Shown: positions 7,783 to 16,327, numbered from the stretch's first letter. The stretch is 64,000 nt of DNA from Streptomyces specialis (GCF_001493375.1 NZ_LN929896.1:761007-825006); one strand, 5' to 3'. The notes: generated by a model from the letters alone, not told the origin. Translations and numbers: made by a program.

Positions 7783-10095
7783 ATGGCCGACGGAACAGTG
7801 TTGTTCGCGTTGCGGGAGAGTCCGCTCGGGGGAAACGCCGGGGGTGAGCAGGTCCGGCGGATCCGCGAGGCGGTCGAGGCGCGCGGGTTCGAGGTGCGGT
7901 GGGCCGGGAGCGAGGCCGACGCGCGGGCCGTGCTGCGGACGGAGGCCGGGCTGGCCGCCGCCGTCGTCGGCTGGGACCTCGGCGGGGGCGAGCCGGGCGG
8001 GGCGTCCGTACTGAAGCTGATCGGGCGGCGGTTCAAGGATCTGCCCGTCTTCCTGGTGATGACGGGCGAGGGTGACGACGACCTGGGGCGGCTGCCGCTG
8101 TGGGTCTCGGAGGTCGTGGTCGGCTACGTCTGGCCGCTGGAGGACACCCCCGCCTTCATCGCGGGCCGGGTCGTCAGCGCGGCCAGGGCGTACCGCGAGG
8201 CCGTACTGCCGCCGTTCTTCCGGGCGTTGCGGCGGTTCGAGGACGCGCACGAGTACTCCTGGCACACCCCGGCGCACTCCGGCGGGGTGGCGTTCCTGAA
8301 GTCACCGGTCGGGCGCGCCTTCTTCGACTACTACGGGGAGCGGTTGTTCCGCACCGATCTGTCCATCTCCGTCGGGGAGTTGGGGTCGCTCTTCGAGCAC
8401 ACCGGCCCGATCGGCGAGGCCGAGCGCAACGCCGCCCGGATCTTCGGCTCCGACCGCACGTACTTCGTGCTGCACGGCGACTCGACGGCGGACCGCATGG
8501 TCGGGCACTTCTGCGTGGGGCGCGACGAGATCGCGCTGGTGGACCGGAACTGCCACAAGTCGGTGCTGCACGGCCTGATCCTCTCCGGCGCCCGTCCCGT
8601 CTACCTCGTCCCCACGCGCAACGGCTACGGACTGGCCGGGCCGTTGCCGCCGGCCGGGATCGAGGCGGGCGCGGTGGCGGCCCGCGTCGCGCGCAACCCG
8701 CTCGCCCAGGACGCCGTCCCGTCCGGGGCGCAGTACGCGGTGGTCACCAACTCCACGTACGACGGGCTGTGTTACGACGCGGTGGGGGTGGCACGGGCGC
8801 TGGCGCCCAGCACGCCCCGGGTGCACTTCGACGAGGCGTGGTTCGCCTACGCGCGCTTCCACCCGCTCTACGCCGGGCGTTACGGCATGGCCGTGGGACC
8901 GGACACCTTCCCGGGCCCCGACCGGCCCACCGTCTTCGCGACCCAGTCCACGCACAAGCTGCTGGCCGCGCTGTCGCAGAGCGCGATGGTGCACGTCAAG
9001 GCGGCGCCGAGGGCGCCGGTCGAACATGAGCGGTTCAACGAGGCGTTCATGATGCACGGCACCACCTCCCCGCTCTATCCCGCGATCGCGTCGCTCGACG
9101 TGGCGGCCGGGATGATGGACGGCCCGCAGGGGCACTGGCTGATCGACGAGGCGATCACCGAGGCGATCCGTTTCCGGCAGGCGGTCGTCCGGACCGGCGC
9201 GCGCGTCGCGGCGGCGGGCGACCGGCCCGCGTGGTTCTTCGGGGTCTGGCAGCCGGAGACGGTGACCGACCCGGCGACCGGCGAGACGGTCACCTTCGCC
9301 GACGCGCCCCTCGAACTGCTGCGGACCGAGCCCCGCTGCTGGCAGCTCGAACCGGGAGCGGCGTGGCACGGGTTCCCCGGACTGGACGACGGCTACTGCA
9401 TGGTGGACCCGGTGAAGGTGACGATCACCTGCCCCGGTGTCGACGCCCTGGGCGAGACGGCGGACTGGGGCGTTCCCGCCCGGGTGCTGACCGCGTATCT
9501 GGAGCGCCGGGGCATCGTCGTGGAGAAGACCGACAGTTACACGACGCTGGTGCTGTTCTCCATGGGCATCACCAAGGGCAAGTGGGGCACGCTGCTGGAC
9601 GCGTTGACGGACTTCAAGGCCCTGTACGACGAAGGGGCGCCGCTGGAGCGGGTGTTGCCCGGCCTGGTCGAGCGCTTCCCGCGCCGCTACGCGGACATGA
9701 CGCTGGCGGACCTGTGCCGGGCCATGCACGACCATCTGCGGCGGGCCGGTCTGGTGGCGCTGCTGGACACGGCGTTCCAGGAGCTGCCGGTGCCGGTGGC
9801 GTCGCCGCAGTGGTGCTACGGGCGGCTGATCCGCGGCGGCACGGAGCGGGTGCGGATCGCCGACGCGGCGGGGCGGGTGGCCGCCGCGATGGTCACCGTG
9901 ACGCCGCCGGGCATCCCCGTGCTGATGCCCGGGGAAGCGGTGGGCGACGACGGCGGGCCGTTGTTGCGGTATCTCGGGGCGCTGGAGGCGTTCGACCGTG
10001 AGTTCCCCGGCTTCGGGAGCGAGACGCACGGCGTCACGGTCGATCCGGTGACCGGGGACTACGCGATCGAGTGCCTGCGCGAGGAACGGGAGTAA
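7783..10095 (+). CDS. PLP-dependent Orn/Lys/Arg-type amino-acid decarboxylase
   Basis: A 770-residue fold-I decarboxylase of the large inducible Orn/Lys/Arg group. Residues 1-125 form a receiver-like wing domain (ALRESPLGGN, VVGWDL, DLPVFLVMTG). Then the ornithine-decarboxylase signatures SWHTPAHSGGVAF, GDSTADRMV and NCHKSVLHGL follow. THKLLAALSQSAM holds the Schiff-base lysine at about Lys392, preceded by the cofactor-binding FDEAWFAYARFHP. The C-terminal domain is complete (PGIPVLMPGE is the typical closing motif). It makes a polyamine or agmatine-type product; arginine, lysine and ornithine cannot be told apart by eye. An ATG at 7770 is a less likely start. It appears monocistronic, ending in a hairpin shared with the convergent gene. 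Confidence 0.88.
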   Translation: MADGTVLFALRESPLGGNAGGEQVRRIREAVEARGFEVRWAGSEADARAVLRTEAGLAAAVVGWDLGGGEPGGASVLKLIGRRFKDLPVFLVMTGEGDDDLGRLPLWVSEVVVGYVWPLEDTPAFIAGRVVSAARAYREAVLPPFFRALRRFEDAHEYSWHTPAHSGGVAFLKSPVGRAFFDYYGERLFRTDLSISVGELGSLFEHTGPIGEAERNAARIFGSDRTYFVLHGDSTADRMVGHFCVGRDEIALVDRNCHKSVLHGLILSGARPVYLVPTRNGYGLAGPLPPAGIEAGAVAARVARNPLAQDAVPSGAQYAVVTNSTYDGLCYDAVGVARALAPSTPRVHFDEAWFAYARFHPLYAGRYGMAVGPDTFPGPDRPTVFATQSTHKLLAALSQSAMVHVKAAPRAPVEHERFNEAFMMHGTTSPLYPAIASLDVAAGMMDGPQGHWLIDEAITEAIRFRQAVVRTGARVAAAGDRPAWFFGVWQPETVTDPATGETVTFADAPLELLRTEPRCWQLEPGAAWHGFPGLDDGYCMVDPVKVTITCPGVDALGETADWGVPARVLTAYLERRGIVVEKTDSYTTLVLFSMGITKGKWGTLLDALTDFKALYDEGAPLERVLPGLVERFPRRYADMTLADLCRAMHDHLRRAGLVALLDTAFQELPVPVASPQWCYGRLIRGGTERVRIADAAGRVAAAMVTVTPPGIPVLMPGEAVGDDGGPLLRYLGALEAFDREFPGFGSETHGVTVDPVTGDYAIECLREERE

Positions 10096-10107
10096 CCTCC
10101 GCGCCGC

Positions 10108-10132
10108 CCGCCCTCGTTCAGGTGGAGGGCGG
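10108..10132. terminator. Hairpin between convergent genes
   Basis: CCGCCCTC (10108-10115) pairs with GAGGGCGG (10125-10132) with a 9-base loop. It lies between the decarboxylase stop and overlaps the stop of the convergent DUF1772 gene, so it could end transcription from both sides. There is no U-tract, as usual in these genomes. Confidence 0.45.
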
Positions 10133-10624
10133 CAAGGCGGCGGGCGCCGGCGGCGACTTGCGCAGGGCCGAGACGGCGAGGAGGCCGAAGGCGAACACGG
10201 CGGCGACGGTCCGCACGACGTGGGCCGTCTGCCAGCGGTCGCGCACGTCCGCCCAGTCGGACGGGGGCGCCTGCACGTCCCAGTCGGCCTGGTCGCCGTT
10301 GATGGGCAGGTTCACGACGAGGGTGGTGACGAAGACGACCAGCAGCAGCGCGAACGCGGCCAGCGGCAGCCACAGCGCGGGGCCCTTGGCGCGGAACGCG
10401 GAGATCACCAGCACGGCGACCGCGAGCAGCGCGGGGATGAGGGTGACCGAGGCGAGGACGTCGAGCGCGTCCAGCTCGACCTTCCGGAGCTGGGCGTAGA
10501 CGTAGCGGTCGTAGTCCCGCAGGGATGTCTCCAGGACCAGCACGCCGACGAGGAATCCGGCGAAGATCCCGGCGAAGAGGAGGCCGGCGAAGCGTGCGAC
10601 TTTCACGACCGCGCTGTTTCTCAT
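10118..10624 (-). CDS. DUF1772-family membrane protein
   Basis: A 168-residue membrane protein with four predicted helices: about 8-30 (VARFAGLLFAGIFAGFLVGV), 53-75, 85-108 (WLPLAAFALLLVVFVTTLVV) and 135-153. Between helices 3 and 4 it has the family-typical NLPINGDQADWD segment followed by W-RDRW-TAHVVRTVAA, the conserved Asn/Trp/Arg pattern of DUF1772. The function of the family is unknown. Its 5' flank (10625-10883) contains a short tandem of GGTGTCCGGTGT-like repeats and then the adapter at 10884, so its true upstream neighbour is not visible. Confidence 0.8.
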   Translation of the reverse strand: MRNSAVVKVARFAGLLFAGIFAGFLVGVLVLETSLRDYDRYVYAQLRKVELDALDVLASVTLIPALLAVAVLVISAFRAKGPALWLPLAAFALLLVVFVTTLVVNLPINGDQADWDVQAPPSDWADVRDRWQTAHVVRTVAAVFAFGLLAVSALRKSPPAPAALPPST

Positions 10625-10883
10625 GGCTGCTTTCTCTCGCCCGTGTCCGAGTGACCCAGTGGCCTGGGTTCGGTGTCCGGTGTCCGGTGTTCGGTGTGCC
10701 GTGTGGTGCGGAGGTGGTGAAGAGGTGGCACGACTCTAGGTTCTGCGCACGGGAGTCGACAAGTGTCCACAAGTTTCCCGGAGAAGAACAACGGATGTGT
10801 TCCGTACCGCCGTTGCTCCTGATCCGGTGCCTCGGTCCTACTCCGGCCGCGGGCCGGGGCCGTGTTGGCAGTGGGGGCACCAG
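10625..10883. other. Upstream region of the DUF1772 gene, repeat-bearing, ending at adapter
   Basis: No gene is seen here. Positions 10668-10705 contain imperfect tandem copies of CGGTGTCCGGTGT / CGGTGTGCCGTGT. The last native base before the adapter is about 10883. Presumably the promoter of the minus-strand DUF1772 gene lies in this stretch. Confidence 0.4.
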
Positions 10884-10953
10884 CTGTCTCTTCTACACAT
10901 CCGACGCTGCCGACGAAGAGGATAGTGAAGATCTCGGAGGTCGCCGCATCATT
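10884..10953. other. Nextera P5-side sequencing adapter (artefact)
   Basis: The segment matches the reverse complement of the P5/Read-1 Nextera adapter: mosaic end (CTGTCTCTT-x-TACACATC), CGACGCTGCCGACGA, the 8-base index word AGAGGATA at 10917-10924, then a GTGxAGATCTCGG...ATCATT tail. By my comparison there are about five mismatches over 62 fixed bases. In frame it yields the contaminant peptide LFYTSDAADE. The following bases to about 11030 look like read-through noise. It is not biological, and what lies left and right need not be neighbours. Confidence 0.95.
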
Positions 10954-11019
10954 CAACAACTCAATAACAGGCACAAACACTCGACCACGCGTTCACGAAC
11001 ATCCCAAGCACTACCTGAG

Positions 11020-11759
11020 GTCAGGGGTGGATAAGGGGCGGCGGGGGGGCCGCAGACCAGGCAGGGGCGGCCGGCCCGGGCGTAGACGTGGAGGCGGGTG
11101 CGGGCACGGGCGGCGGGTGGTGTCGTGGTGCGGTTCGGGGAGGTGCGGTTGGCCTCCAGGAGGCGCTTGGCCGTGGCGACCAGCTCTTCGGGGGCGGGGA
11201 GTTCACCGACCGGGAGCCAGGGGGTGACGCGGGCGAGGAAGCACAGTTCCGCCATGTAGACATTGCCGACACCGGCGAGGTTGCGCTGGTCGAGGAGGGC
11301 CGTGCCGAGGGGGCGGGCCGGGTCGGACAGCAGGCGGCGCAGAGCCTCGTCCGGGTCCCAGTCGGGGCCGAGGAGGTCGGGGCCGAGGTGGCCGACGACG
11401 CGCTGCTCGTCGGCGGTGCGGAGGAGGTCGAGGACGGGGAGGCGGTAGCCGACGGCGGTACGTCCGTTGTCGGCGGCCAGGATCGCGCGGATCTGGTGCG
11501 CGGGGCCGCCGCGCCAGGGCTCGCGCGGGGCGAAGATCTTCCACGCGCCGTCCATGCGCAGGTGCGAGTGGAGGGTCAGCCCGCCCTCGACGCGGGTGAG
11601 GAGGTGCTTGCCGCGCGCGACGGCCTCCAGCACGGTCCGGCCGCGCAGGTCGGCGGTGGCCAGCCGGGGAACCCGCAGGTCGGAGCGGACGAGGGCATGC
11701 CCGGCGAGCGCGGCGTCGAGCCGCCGGGCGGCCTGCCAGACCGTGTCGCCTTCGGGCAT
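11020..11759 (-). pseudogene. nei: Fpg/Nei-family DNA glycosylase, C-terminus lost to adapter junction
   Basis: The minus-strand ATG at 11759 opens MPEGDTVWQAARRLDAAL: Pro2 is the catalytic nucleophile and Glu3 the general acid of Fpg/Nei glycosylases that excise oxidised bases. LTLHSHLRMDGAW and DQRNLAGVGNVYMAELCF (helix-two-turn-helix) are intact. The zinc finger begins RLHVYARAGRPCLVCG, but its second Cys pair is missing. The frame instead runs into non-native sequence and the adapter at 10884-10953, stopping at 10953. About 15-25 residues are lost; a functional copy needs two CxxC pairs. Nei2-type endonuclease VIII is the likely subfamily. Confidence 0.85.
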
Positions 11760-11807
11760 GCCTCCATCATGCCCGGCCGATCACCTCGGGGCGGGCATGA
11801 TGGAGGC
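11760..11807. repeat. 16-bp inverted repeat at the nei start, beside an adapter
   Basis: The arm 11760-11775 (GCCTCCATCATGCCCG) is matched perfectly by its reverse complement at 11792-11807, with a 16-base loop. The right arm ends exactly where the P7 adapter begins at 11808. A fold-back (self-primed) library artefact is therefore as likely as a real hairpin upstream of nei. Confidence 0.7.
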
Positions 11808-11936
11808 CTGGCTCTTCTACAAATCTCCGAGCCCACGAGAAAGGCAGAAATGTTGGATGCCGTTTTATGCTTGTCAAAAACACAAAGATCTACACTACGG
11901 GTAGGGGTGGGGGTGTGGGATGTGTATAAGAGACGG
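11808..11936. other. Back-to-back Nextera P7 and P5 adapters (artefact)
   Basis: 11808-11873 matches the P7 side: a degraded mosaic end, CCGAGCCCACGAGA, the exact 8-base index word AGGCAGAA at 11842-11849, then a tail resembling ATGCCGTCTTCTGCTTG. 11886-11936 matches the P5 side in the opposite orientation: AGATCTACAC, eight bases, fourteen degenerate bases and the mosaic end GGATGTGTATAAGAGACGG (two mismatches). The spacing equals that of the real adapters. Two unrelated library inserts meet here. Confidence 0.95.
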
Positions 11937-12501
11937 GTCTGCCGGCGGCCATGCCGTAGCCGGCCCGGGGGACGGCTCCCTCGGCGCCCTGGTCGACCAG
12001 CTCCACCAGCGTGACCAGGGTGGAGCCCAGCGCCTCGGCGTAGCCCCGGGCGCGGGTGACCGCGTCGCGCACGGCCTGGCGGCGGGCCTCGGCGTGTACG
12101 GGCGACGCGGGGCGCAGGGACCAGCGCGGGCCGTCGACGCGGGTGAGGTCGAGGTCGGCGAGGCGGGTGGTGAGTTCGCCGAGGACCGTGAAGTCGGTGA
12201 CGACGGTCTGGACGACGACGCGGCCGTGGTGGGCGCGGACCCGTTCGCCCCGGCCGTGCCGGGTCAGTTCGGGGGTGATGGTCAGCGCGCCGGTCTCGAC
12301 GCGTTCCACGGCCTCGCCGTACGACCGCAGCAGGCCGAGGACGTCGTCGTTGCGCCGGGTGAGGTCCGTCAGCGCGGCGCGGCGGTCGGTGCCGCGCGCG
12401 TGGACGGTGATGCTCATGGCGGCGATCTCGGGATCGGCTTCGAGCCGGGCCTCGCCGCGCACGGTGACGCGGGGGGCATCGGCTTCGGACGTCACGGTCA
12501 T
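11937..12501 (-). pseudogene. SIMPL-domain (DUF541) protein, 3' end cut by adapter
   Basis: From ATG 12501 the protein reads RVTVRGEARLEADPEIAAMS, the first strand of SIMPL/DUF541 domains (VxVxGxGxxxxxPDxAxxxx). It continues through DDVLGLLRSYGEAVERVETG and RARGYAEALGSTLVTLVEL, the usual C-terminal region. After about 188 residues (AGYGMAAGR) the sequence passes into adapter-encoded PVSYTHP. The last stretch of the domain is missing in this assembly. SIMPL proteins are periplasmic or membrane-associated with poorly known roles. It lies 17 bases downstream of the PhoD gene and is probably in its operon. Confidence 0.8.
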
Positions 12502-12518
12502 GGGTCCTCGGCGGGCGG

Positions 12519-14159
12519 TCAGCGGATGGGAGTCGTGGTGCGGGTGGCGTGCTGGGTGCCGGTCCTGGTGGCGTAGGAACGCGTCAGGCTGCTGGTCGCG
12601 GCGGGGTCGGCGCGGTCGGACAGGGTGAAGTAGTCCATCTGCGCGCGCTCTTCGGTGACGTCGAGAACGGCGTAGCCGTGGGCGTCCATGTCCACCCAGT
12701 GGACGTGGCGGTTGGCCGCGCGGATCGCCGTGCCGGCGAGGGGGGACAGGGTGTTCGGGGGAACGCCGAGGATGTCGTCGAGGTTGTCGGAGGTCACCGA
12801 CGTGACGACGAACTCGGTGGCGACGGGCGGCGACACGGGGTAGGTGGCGGCGTCGCGGGGAACGTCCGTGGCCCAGTGCATGTGGATGTCGCCGGTCAGG
12901 AACACGGTGTTGGTGATGCGGTTCTCGTGCAGGTGGTCGAGGAGCCGGTCGCGGTCGGCCGTGTAGCCGTCCCACTGGTCGACGTTGATGGCCAGGCCGC
13001 CGGAGGGGATGCCGAGGCATTCCGCGATCGGGCCGAGGAGGAACGCGGGGACCGAGCCGAAGGCGACCGGGGAGATCATCACCGAGTTGCCGATCAGGTG
13101 CCAGCGCGTGGTGGAGGCGGACAACCCGGCGGTGAGCCAGTCGAGTTGGGCGCGGCCGGTGAGGGTGCGGTCCGGGGAGTCCACGGCGTCGTCGCCGGTG
13201 GCGGCCTGCTGGTCGCGGAACGAGCGCAGGTCCAGGAGGTGGAGGTCGGCCAGGTCCCCGAAGCGCAGCCGCCGGTAGGTGGTGCCCTCGACGGCGGGGC
13301 GGACCGGGATCCACTCGAAGTAGGCCCGGACGGCGGCGTTCCGGCGGGCGGACCAGTCGCCCTCGGTGCCCGGTGTGTGGTTCTCCGCGCCGTCCCGCCA
13401 GGTGTCGTTGGCGATCTCGTGGTCGTCCCAGACCGCGATGAGGGGGTGCGCGGCGTGCAGGGCGCGCAGGTCGGGGTCGGTGCGGTAATGGCCGTGCCGG
13501 GCACGGTAGTCGGCCAGGGTGACGATCTCGTGCGCCGGCTGCTGGACGCGGACCGGTTCGGCGGGGTACTGCCCGGTGCCGTACTCGTAGATGTAGTCGC
13601 CCAGGTGGAGCACGGCGTGCAGGTCGTCGCGGGCCGCGAGGTGGCGGTAGGCGGCGAAGTGGCCGGCCTCGTAGTTGGAGCAGGAGACCACGCCCAGGCG
13701 GAGGTTGGCGACGCGGGTGCCGTCCGCCGGGGCGGTGCGGGTGCGGCCCGCCGGGGACACGACGCCGCCGGCGGCGAAGCGGAAGTGGTAGACGGTGTCC
13801 GGGCGCAGGCCGCGCACGTCGGCCTTGACGGTGTGGTCGGAGGCGGCGGTGGCCGTGGTCCGGCCCGAGGTGACGACCGCGCGGAACGCGGCGTCCTCGG
13901 CGACCTCCCAGGTGACGTCCGTGTCGGGCCCGGTGCCCGAGCCGGGCACGGCTTCCGGTACCGGTGTGACGCGGGTCCACAGCACCACGCCGTCCGGCAG
14001 CGGGTCGCCGGAGGCGACGCCGTGGTGGAACGCGGGCGCGTCGGCGGCTCCGGCCCGGCCGGCGGTGGCGAGGGGGAGAACGGCGGCGGTCGCGGCGGCG
14101 GCCGTGACCACCGTGCGGCGGCTCGGGGCGGCCTGGGACGCGGGGGCGGCGTGGGTCAC
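12519..14159 (-). CDS. phoD: Secreted PhoD-family alkaline phosphatase (Tat substrate)
   Basis: A 546-residue metallophosphatase. The N-terminus carries a twin-arginine signal (SRRTVVTAAAATAAVLPL) and an A-x-A cleavage region near residue 38. FHHGVASGDPLPDGVVLWTR opens the N-terminal PhoD domain. Metal-binding motifs follow: VVSCSNYEAGHFAAY, HLGDYIYEYG, VWDDHEIANDTW and FLTGDIHMHW. It should hydrolyse phosphodiesters and monoesters outside the cell with Fe/Ca in the active site, and families like this are commonly phosphate-regulated (PhoP). A second PhoD lies at 31864. The SIMPL gene follows closely downstream. Confidence 0.92.
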   Translation of the reverse strand: MTHAAPASQAAPSRRTVVTAAAATAAVLPLATAGRAGAADAPAFHHGVASGDPLPDGVVLWTRVTPVPEAVPGSGTGPDTDVTWEVAEDAAFRAVVTSGRTTATAASDHTVKADVRGLRPDTVYHFRFAAGGVVSPAGRTRTAPADGTRVANLRLGVVSCSNYEAGHFAAYRHLAARDDLHAVLHLGDYIYEYGTGQYPAEPVRVQQPAHEIVTLADYRARHGHYRTDPDLRALHAAHPLIAVWDDHEIANDTWRDGAENHTPGTEGDWSARRNAAVRAYFEWIPVRPAVEGTTYRRLRFGDLADLHLLDLRSFRDQQAATGDDAVDSPDRTLTGRAQLDWLTAGLSASTTRWHLIGNSVMISPVAFGSVPAFLLGPIAECLGIPSGGLAINVDQWDGYTADRDRLLDHLHENRITNTVFLTGDIHMHWATDVPRDAATYPVSPPVATEFVVTSVTSDNLDDILGVPPNTLSPLAGTAIRAANRHVHWVDMDAHGYAVLDVTEERAQMDYFTLSDRADPAATSSLTRSYATRTGTQHATRTTTPIR

Positions 14160-14281
14160 GAACGACGATGCTACAAGCGGGTAACCCCAAGGGGTCAGGG
14201 GTCGTACGGAGTTCGTTCGCTCGTCGCCGTGCCCTGGGCGGGCGACCGCTGCTGTTCACCCGCGGCGGCTCCGGGCCGGCC

Positions 14282-14311
14282 GGTGGGCGGCCCTGGCGCG
14301 GGCCGCCCACC
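14282..14311. terminator. Strong hairpin terminator
   Basis: A 12-bp perfect stem, GGTGGGCGGCCC (14282-14293) with GGGCCGCCCACC (14300-14311) and a 6-base loop, sits 21 bases past the GlsB/YeaQ-like stop on the minus strand. Confidence 0.75.
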
Positions 14312-14332
14312 CGGAACCGGGAGAACCCGGGC

Positions 14333-14596
14333 TCAGCGCCGGACCTTGACCCGGTCGAGCGCGGCCACGCCCACGGCGGCCAGGGCGATCTGGATGAGCC
14401 ACTCGACCCAGTCCACGCCATCGGTGTCGTTCACATCCAGCCCGGCGGCGATGGCCGAGCCGATGAGCGCCGCCACGATACCGACGGCGATGGTCCACAG
14501 AATGCCGATGTGCTGGCGGCCGGGCAGGACCAGACGGCCCAGCAGACCGATGATCAGGCCGATAATGATCGCGCTGATAATTCCGGAAATCTCCAT
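14333..14596 (-). CDS. GlsB/YeaQ/YmgE-family stress membrane protein
   Basis: An 87-residue membrane protein starting MEISGIISAIIIGLIIGLLG, with the family motif IIxGxIxGxLGRLVLPGRQ followed by GILWTIAVGIVAALIGSAIA and a last helix near the C-terminus. The transglycosylase-associated protein family (PF04226) is annotated as a general-stress membrane protein with unknown activity. AAAGGGTG upstream of ATG 14596 is the ribosome-binding site; the longer frame to 14656 is less likely. It is followed by the terminator at 14282-14311. Confidence 0.88.
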   Translation of the reverse strand: MEISGIISAIIIGLIIGLLGRLVLPGRQHIGILWTIAVGIVAALIGSAIAAGLDVNDTDGVDWVEWLIQIALAAVGVAALDRVKVRR

Positions 14597-14661
14597 TTTT
14601 CGCACCCTTTCGTCATGGATGACACACGTCCGGGTGCCCCACTCCCGGCCGATCACTCCTG

Positions 14662-15492
14662 TCAGGTGGGCATGACCGGCGTCAGGACCACGAAGTCCGC
14701 GCCGAACGGGTCCAGGCAGACGGCCAGCCGCCCGACGCCCGGGGCGTCCTCGGGGCCCATCTGGACGCTGCCGCCGTTCGCGGGGACGGAGGCGACCGTG
14801 CCGTCGCAGTCCGCCGAGCCGAAGACCGGGTGCCAGTAGGGGCGGAAGCCGTTCACCGCCAGGTTCTCCGGCGGAAGCTGCATGATGCCGCCGTGCATCC
14901 GGTCCTGGGCGGGGTCGTCGCTGCTGCCGCCGGGCGGACCGACGAGCGTGTACGTGTCACCGCCCGCGCCGCCCTCGCTGCCGCCCGGGAGCGGCATGTC
15001 GTCGGTCTCCCAGCCGAACACGGCGCGGTAGAAGCCCTTGGCCGCCGCCGCGTCGGTCGTATACAGCTCGGACCAGACGAGGGTGCCGGGCTGGTCGACC
15101 GCCTCCAGGCCCCGGTTCTCGCCGGGCTGCCAGACGGCGAACTCGCCGCCCTGGGGGTCGGTGAACTGCGCCATCCGGCCCGCGCCGTCCACGCCGGTCG
15201 GCGCGGCCCGTACCGTGCCGCCCTCGTTCTCCACGGCCTGGGCGGAGGCGTCGGCGTCCTCGGTCCTGAAGTAGAGCATCCAGGCCGGGCGCGCGCCCTG
15301 CTCGGTGAGCGGTCCCGCGGCGGCGACCGTGCGGCCGTCGAGACGGAAGAAGCCGTACCCTCCCGCCTCGGGCCCCAGGGACTGGAACTCCCAGCCGAAC
15401 ACCGGGCCGTAGAAGCCGGCCGCGGCGTCGGTGTCGGGAACCCCGAGATCGAGCCAGGCGGGCGAACCCGGGATGAAATCGGTCGTGATCAT
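14662..15492 (-). CDS. Tandem VOC (glyoxalase-like) protein
   Basis: A 276-residue protein made of two VOC modules: residues about 6-125 (SPAWLDLGVPDTDAAAGFYG ... FTDPQGGEFAVWQPGE) and about 138-272 (GTLVWSELYTTDAAAAKGFY ... LDPFGADFVVLTP). The PGxPxWxDL-start and FYxxVFGWE repeat in each half are typical of the actinomycete two-domain glyoxalase-like group, including hydroxylase-annotated members whose function is unproved. No signal peptide is present. It may act on an electrophilic metabolite or bind a drug. Confidence 0.85.
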   Translation of the reverse strand: MITTDFIPGSPAWLDLGVPDTDAAAGFYGPVFGWEFQSLGPEAGGYGFFRLDGRTVAAAGPLTEQGARPAWMLYFRTEDADASAQAVENEGGTVRAAPTGVDGAGRMAQFTDPQGGEFAVWQPGENRGLEAVDQPGTLVWSELYTTDAAAAKGFYRAVFGWETDDMPLPGGSEGGAGGDTYTLVGPPGGSSDDPAQDRMHGGIMQLPPENLAVNGFRPYWHPVFGSADCDGTVASVPANGGSVQMGPEDAPGVGRLAVCLDPFGADFVVLTPVMPT

Positions 15493-15525
15493 GGCGGTCC
15501 TGCCCTTCCACGCTTCACGCGCCGC

Positions 15526-15693
15526 TCAATCGGGCGGCTCGGGGGCGACGGGCTCCCCGCTGTCGTCCCGATCCCGCTCGTCCGCCGGCACCGCGCGGAC
15601 CTCCTCGTCCTCCGGCCGCTCGGCGTCGGGCACCTGGACCGTCGGCGGGAGATCGGGGGTCAGCGGCTGCGACTGCGGATCCTTGCCGTTCAT
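15526..15693 (-). CDS. Small acidic hypothetical protein
   Basis: A 55-residue protein from ATG 15693, rich in Pro, Asp and Glu (TPDLPPTVQVPDAERPEDEE then VRAVPADERDRDDSGE), with no hydrophobic segment and probably disordered. It is flanked by the VOC gene and the AAA kinase on the same strand. No function can be assigned; it is called on coding-like composition and a clean frame. Confidence 0.5.
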   Translation of the reverse strand: MNGKDPQSQPLTPDLPPTVQVPDAERPEDEEVRAVPADERDRDDSGEPVAPEPPD

Positions 15694-15754
15694 GCGGGGC
15701 CGAGTACCCCCTCGGACGGAAACGTCACCCGCCCGGCCGGGCGGGAAGGGCCGG

Positions 15755-16327
15755 TCAGGACGTGAGACCCGGTTCGTGGCGGGACGCGGGGAGGCGGGAC
15801 AGGATCGCGTCCACCGTCTGCGACGGGGTCTGGTCGGTCGTGTCGAGCCACAGGCCGATGCGGGGGGTGTCCACGCGGAGAACATGGTCCAGGGCCGGCA
15901 CGGACCAGGCGCCATAGCCGGTCTTCGCGCGGGCGCCCTCGCGGCGGGCGACCGTGTCGGGGCTGGGGGCGAGGACCACCACGTGGAGCGGGCGGGTGCG
16001 GACCAGGGTCACGAAGTCGGCCAGGGCGTGGCCGAGGACCACGTCCTGGACCACCGCCGTCCAGCCGGCCGCCGCGTACTCGTCGGCCGTCGCCGCCGAC
16101 AGGCGGTGCCGCAGGCGGAGCTGGGCCAGGGCCTCCGGGGTCGGCTCGGGCGTCAGCTCGGCGCGGCCGGAGATCATCATGCGGCGGAAGACGTCGCCCC
16201 GGATGTGGACGGCTCTGGGAAGCCGCTCGGCCAGGAGTTGTGCGACGGTGGACTTGCCGGCCGCCATGACGCCCGTGATCAGGACCACGGACGAGGACAG
16301 CTCGGACAGTTCCCTGGTCGTCTCCAT
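15755..16327 (-). CDS. Small AAA/zeta-like P-loop kinase
   Basis: A 190-residue P-loop protein. SVVLITGVMAAGKSTVAQLL is a Walker A (G-x4-GKST, residues 19-27), VHIRGDVFRR supplies the usual acidic/arginine pair of AAA_33 kinases, and WLDTTDQTPSQTVDAIL is the C-terminal segment seen in chloramphenicol-phosphotransferase-like and gluconokinase-like enzymes. It probably phosphorylates a small molecule; no substrate is evident. It is divergent from the secreted nuclease at 16478. Confidence 0.8.
   Translation of the reverse strand: METTRELSELSSSVVLITGVMAAGKSTVAQLLAERLPRAVHIRGDVFRRMMISGRAELTPEPTPEALAQLRLRHRLSAATADEYAAAGWTAVVQDVVLGHALADFVTLVRTRPLHVVVLAPSPDTVARREGARAKTGYGAWSVPALDHVLRVDTPRIGLWLDTTDQTPSQTVDAILSRLPASRHEPGLTS

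Noticed and set aside
8302..10029. Antisense 575-codon ORF over the decarboxylase
   Set aside because: No family motifs; the plus-strand frame has complete decarboxylase signatures.
10525..11034. Plus-strand ORF containing LFYTSDAADE
   Set aside because: This peptide is the translated Nextera adapter; the ORF is an artefact.
11890..14421. Very long minus-strand frame (843 codons) across phoD and the SIMPL gene
   Set aside because: Most of it is an Arg/Pro/His-rich shadow of the phoD frame. Only its last about 190 codons are the real SIMPL fragment, and it ends in adapter.
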